A DNA stretch of 64,000 bases from Inia geoffrensis (lineage: Eukaryota > Chordata > Mammalia > Artiodactyla > Iniidae). Within the stretch, counting starts at the first letter, position 1. Each line of letters starts with the position of its first letter. The stretch lies in NCBI GenBank assembly GCA_036417435.1, contig CM070902.1:138559886-138623885 (forward strand). Reading direction: 5' to 3'. Positions 60,996-64,000 of the stretch are shown here, one piece after another. Under the pieces are notes generated by a model, which worked only from the letters and a program-made list of their open reading frames with translations, had not been told where the DNA came from and did no database searches. The translations under genes were made by a program, and so were the position numbers.

Positions 60996-61415
60996 AATAG
61001 CAGTGAATATGAAAATCTATAATAAGTTTTGGATACATTAAATATAGATCTAATAATATTTACACATGAGATATTGAATCTCCACAGGATACATTTATTT
61101 ACTGCAGGGCAGTGCCAAGATTATGTCTGTAGTGTAACATTTGAATCAACACATAGAAAACTATGACTTTGAATTTATGACTACTAACTTGTTAAATTAA
61201 CATCACACAATTTTACCTATCAGGCAGTAATATCTATACTAATTCCATAATTTGTAAAATGTCCTCATTTCTATTTATCAAATTATTTTTCATTTTCGTT
61301 TAAAAGTGCTTTTTGCATCTTCAGTGTATTATTATACATCTCATACGTTATCATACAGGTAGCCCTTGGAATATGTAATAACGTAGACACAATGGGTATT
61401 TAATAAATGCTGGCA

Positions 61416-61632
61416 GGGCTTCCCCGGTGGCGCAGTGGTTGAGAGTCCGCCTGCCGATGCAGGGGACGCGGGTTCATGTCCCGGTCCGGGAGGATCCTAC
61501 ATGCCGCGGAGCGGCTGGGCCCGTGACCCATGGCCGCTGAGCCTGCGCGTCCGGAGCCTGTGCTCCGCAACGGGAGAGGCCACAACACTGAGAGGCCCGC
61601 GTACTGCAAAAAAAAAAAAAAAAAAAAAAAAA
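61416..61632 (+). mobile_element. CHR-type SINE, sense, no visible target duplication
   Basis: A near-consensus copy from GGGCTTCCCCGGTGGCGCAG to GCGTACTGC and an A25 tail at 61608-61632. The bases before it (ATGCTGGCA) and after it (GTCCTCGATATGC) do not match, unlike the other clear SINEs in the window. Confidence 0.92.
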
Positions 61633-61639
61633 GTCCTCG

Positions 61640-62040
61640 ATATGCCTGCACCCTGCCTTTGCCTCTTGGATCCCTCAAGGCTCCTATTGCTTCAGCCAAC
61701 AGCCTTCTTTCAGCTCATGGACTGTCCTCTGCCCTTCCTTCCTTGGGCCTCCATACCCAAGGTCCCACTCATCCTTTGGGTTTCAGCTCAGTCGAAGCCT
61801 TCCCTGGCCCTCACTGCGTGTCCTCAGCACCTTTTTTTGTGTGTGTAACACTTGCTTGTTTGTGTTTTATTTTTCCAACTAATGCCTGGCTTGATTATAA
61901 GCGTCATGAGAACAGATAAATGTTTGCCCTTGATTGTAAGCATCATGAGAATAGATTAATATCTCTTTGGCTTACCATCGTACCCCAGTGCCAAGCATCT
62001 CTTGAGATAATATGCCTTCAAAACATTAGATCAATGAGTG
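61640..62040 (+). mobile_element. L2 LINE 3' fragment
   Basis: 'tcagtcgaagccttccctgg', 'aatgcctggcttgattataa' and 'ccagtgccaagcatctcttg' follow the L2 3' order. A short internal stretch (ATTATAAGCGTCATGAGAAC and ATTGTAAGCATCATGAGAAT) is locally duplicated. Confidence 0.55.
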
Positions 62041-62914
62041 GAGAAACTATAGGATTTGATAACTGATTAGGAGGAATGGAGACTTTTGAACACTAGTGAC
62101 AGGAAAAGAGGCCCTGCCATTTACCGCAAAAGGGAACAGGAGAAAAAGTTTCTAGGGATGATTATGAATACGGCATTGTACATATTGATTTGGAGGGGCC
62201 AGCAGGTCATGAATTTGTCCAGCAGGATGTAGCAAATTTAACACTACAACTTAAGGGAAATATTACAGCTAGAGGGAAAGAGAGAAAGAATGAAGAGTTT
62301 GTAGGTATATCTGTGAGAGTTAGTTTGCCTGCATATAGCAAAAAAAAATCTAAAGACAGAGACTTAAATTTGTAAGGGCTTATTTTTCTCTCCCCTAAAA
62401 GAAGTCTGGAGGTAGGAAGTCCAGGGCTGGTCTGGTGGGTCATGGTCCCCTGAGCCCACACTCTCCCTCTCTTTTCCGTGCCACCATTCAATCCTCAGAG
62501 TTGCCTTTGTCCGCAGGTGGCTGCTGGGGCTCCAGTCATCAAAGCTGTCTTTCTGACAGCAGGAAGGAAGAAGAGCGAGGTGAAATGGACTCCCCTGAAA
62601 GCCAGACCCACTTCCATCTCACTGGCCAAAGCTTAGGCAAGAGGTGGCTCTTGCTGTAAGTAAAGCTGGGAATGTAGCCTTTGAGATGCGCACACTGCTA
62701 CACTGAAGAAAGTCAAGGGTTCTTCTACTAGGAATAATGTGTATCAGCTGGGTGAGGGCTGATGCGCACAAAGCAACAGTCTAGGGGAGACCGTGGAGGT
62801 CGTGAGAGGAATGTGAGGTTTCATAAATGGTCGCCCAGCTGAGGGGCATGAGTGTCCAGTAACAGACGTGTGGAATGCTAGAGCAGCAAGGAAGTTGGGG
62901 AATCACTTAGTCAG

Positions 62915-63010
62915 TCCCCGCATTTTGCTGATGAAGAGACGACCCCTAGAGACGAAGGGACTTGGCCAACATCACAGAGCAAGTAGGAGGCAGAGCTGGG
63001 CAGAGCCAGA
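62915..63010 (-). mobile_element. MIR SINE fragment, antisense
   Basis: 'cattttgctgatgaagagac', 'acttggccaacatcacagag' and 'gtaggaggcagagctgggc' are antisense MIR words. Confidence 0.55.
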
Positions 63011-63134
63011 GCCCCTGGAGGAAGTGAGGGAAGAGTCAGAGCGAAGAGTGCGTAGCAGCTGCACCTGAGCCTGCCTGAATAAGGGCTCACTTTAAACAAC
63101 TTTATAGTGACTCAGAGGAGAGCTGGCAGGGAGC

Positions 63135-63265
63135 AGGCTTGGATTTGAATCCCAGCTGTGTGATCTTGGGCTAGTCACCCAGCTTCTCTGAGCCCCAGCT
63201 CCTCTGCTGTTTGAAGGGGGAATGGCACACAGTAGGCAGTCCATAATTGGTAGTCATTATTATCG
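63135..63265 (+). mobile_element. MIR SINE fragment
   Basis: 'ggatttgaatcccagctgtg', 'tgatcttgggctagtcaccc' and 'cacagtaggcagtccataat' follow the MIR order. Confidence 0.65.
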
Positions 63266-63350
63266 GTATTATTGGAAAGCAACAAATCTTTTTTGGAATC
63301 ATTGAATGAATTGGTGAATAGATAAAACATGAATGAATGAAATGAGAACA

Positions 63351-63371
63351 GCCAGCCAGCCAGCCAGCCAT
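63351..63371. repeat. (CCAG)n simple repeat
   Basis: Five CCAG units, ending CCATC. Confidence 0.9.
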
Positions 63372-64000
63372 CTGAGATGCTTTCGATGTAAAGCTGGATA
63401 GGTAGCTTCTCATGTGCCTCAGCCTTGAATTCCATCACTTCAGTTCTCCGCATCTGTCCTACTAGCATCTCTGCTTCCTTGGGCTCCTTGTGGCCTGCTT
63501 GACAAACCATGCCACTCTTCTCTGTGACACCGATCCCCTTCCAAACACACCAATCCTATAAAGTCCTCCTCCACACCTCGATTTCACTTTCCTTTCTCAC
63601 CTTCACATATCTCCTCTCCCACTATTTCACCTGTACCTCAACTCCCTCTTCCATTCATCGGGCAACATATTTTGAGTGTTTCCATGAGGCTGAGCTTAGT
63701 GTTGCAGGACAGTATAAAGAAGACAACAGTCACAGACTCTGGCCTTGAATTACTTCCACTTTGATGACAAATGCACGAGTCTCTAAAGCATCATGACTTG
63801 GAGGTAAGATACAGACACCTGTACTGTAGCTATGTTTTCCCCACCTTCCCCCTTTATCCCTGACATTTCCCAACTCTGTCATGATCTACTCTTTGCTACT
63901 TTACATAGTTTTGTGTTAGCATTAGTAATTCTTGTCAAATATAAAAGGCTGGGAAATATAGTTATATTTATGGTCTTTTCTTTCCTATCTTAAAAAAAAA

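Larger units (their letters stand above)
43096..64000. other. Intergenic region downstream of TMEM154
   Basis: Apart from the listed L1, SINE, MIR and L2 copies, no exon, CpG island or promoter-like structure is visible. The unassigned stretches are 51820-53190, 53445-54515, 55870-57235, 57490-59695, 62040-62910 and 63270-64000. In human, as I remember it, FBXW7 is the next gene on this side; none of its exons was recognised here. Confidence 0.6.

Noticed and set aside
43096..64000. FBXW7 exons downstream
   Set aside because: FBXW7 is expected on this side from human gene order, but no F-box or WD-repeat coding sequence is visible in any frame.

Overview
This is nuclear DNA of a mammal, most likely a cetacean. 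The main evidence is at least thirteen copies of the tRNA-derived CHR-type SINE of whales and hippos, with its 'ccctggtggcgcagtggtt' start and 'gcggtacgcgggcctctcac' antisense end. L1 copies of the whale/even-toed-ungulate type are also present. I see no BovB or Bov-tA repeats (ruminants) and no PRE-type SINEs (pig). Coding density is very low, as expected for an intron-rich locus.

Only one protein-coding gene is supported: TMEM154, a small single-pass type I membrane protein, on the + strand. Six exons can be placed to the base, with consensus splice sites and matching codon phases: 17031-17288, 17379-17417, 23614-23641, 24802-24887, 26744-26804 and a terminal exon from 40717 with the stop at 40730-40732. 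The signal-peptide exon is not in the window and must lie upstream of base 1, so 1-17030 is part of intron 1. The 3' UTR probably runs about 2.35 kb to an AATAAA at 43073-43078. From there to 64000 no gene is visible and the DNA looks intergenic.

Layout. 1-17 kb is intron 1, with old DNA transposons and L2, several SINEs, L1 3' fragments, and a mariner element (7220-8507) nested in an antisense L1. 17-27 kb holds exons 2 to 6 with MIR, L2 and SINE copies and two CTCF-like motifs. 27-40.7 kb is the large intron 6. It carries the most unusual structure here, a 3.7 kb tandem array (36107-39828) of CTAG blocks separated by GCTCTCTATCAT spacers, organised into higher-order repeats of about 0.91 kb. 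40.7-43.1 kb is the terminal exon. 44480-51804 is a full-length but broken L1 with 13 bp target-site duplications. 53-64 kb is intergenic DNA with five plus-strand SINEs and scattered MIR/L2 pieces.

I found no new protein-based system. The best candidate for something undescribed is the self-complementary CTAG array about 0.9 kb upstream of the last TMEM154 exon. Repeat family names and human protein comparisons are from memory and were not searched.
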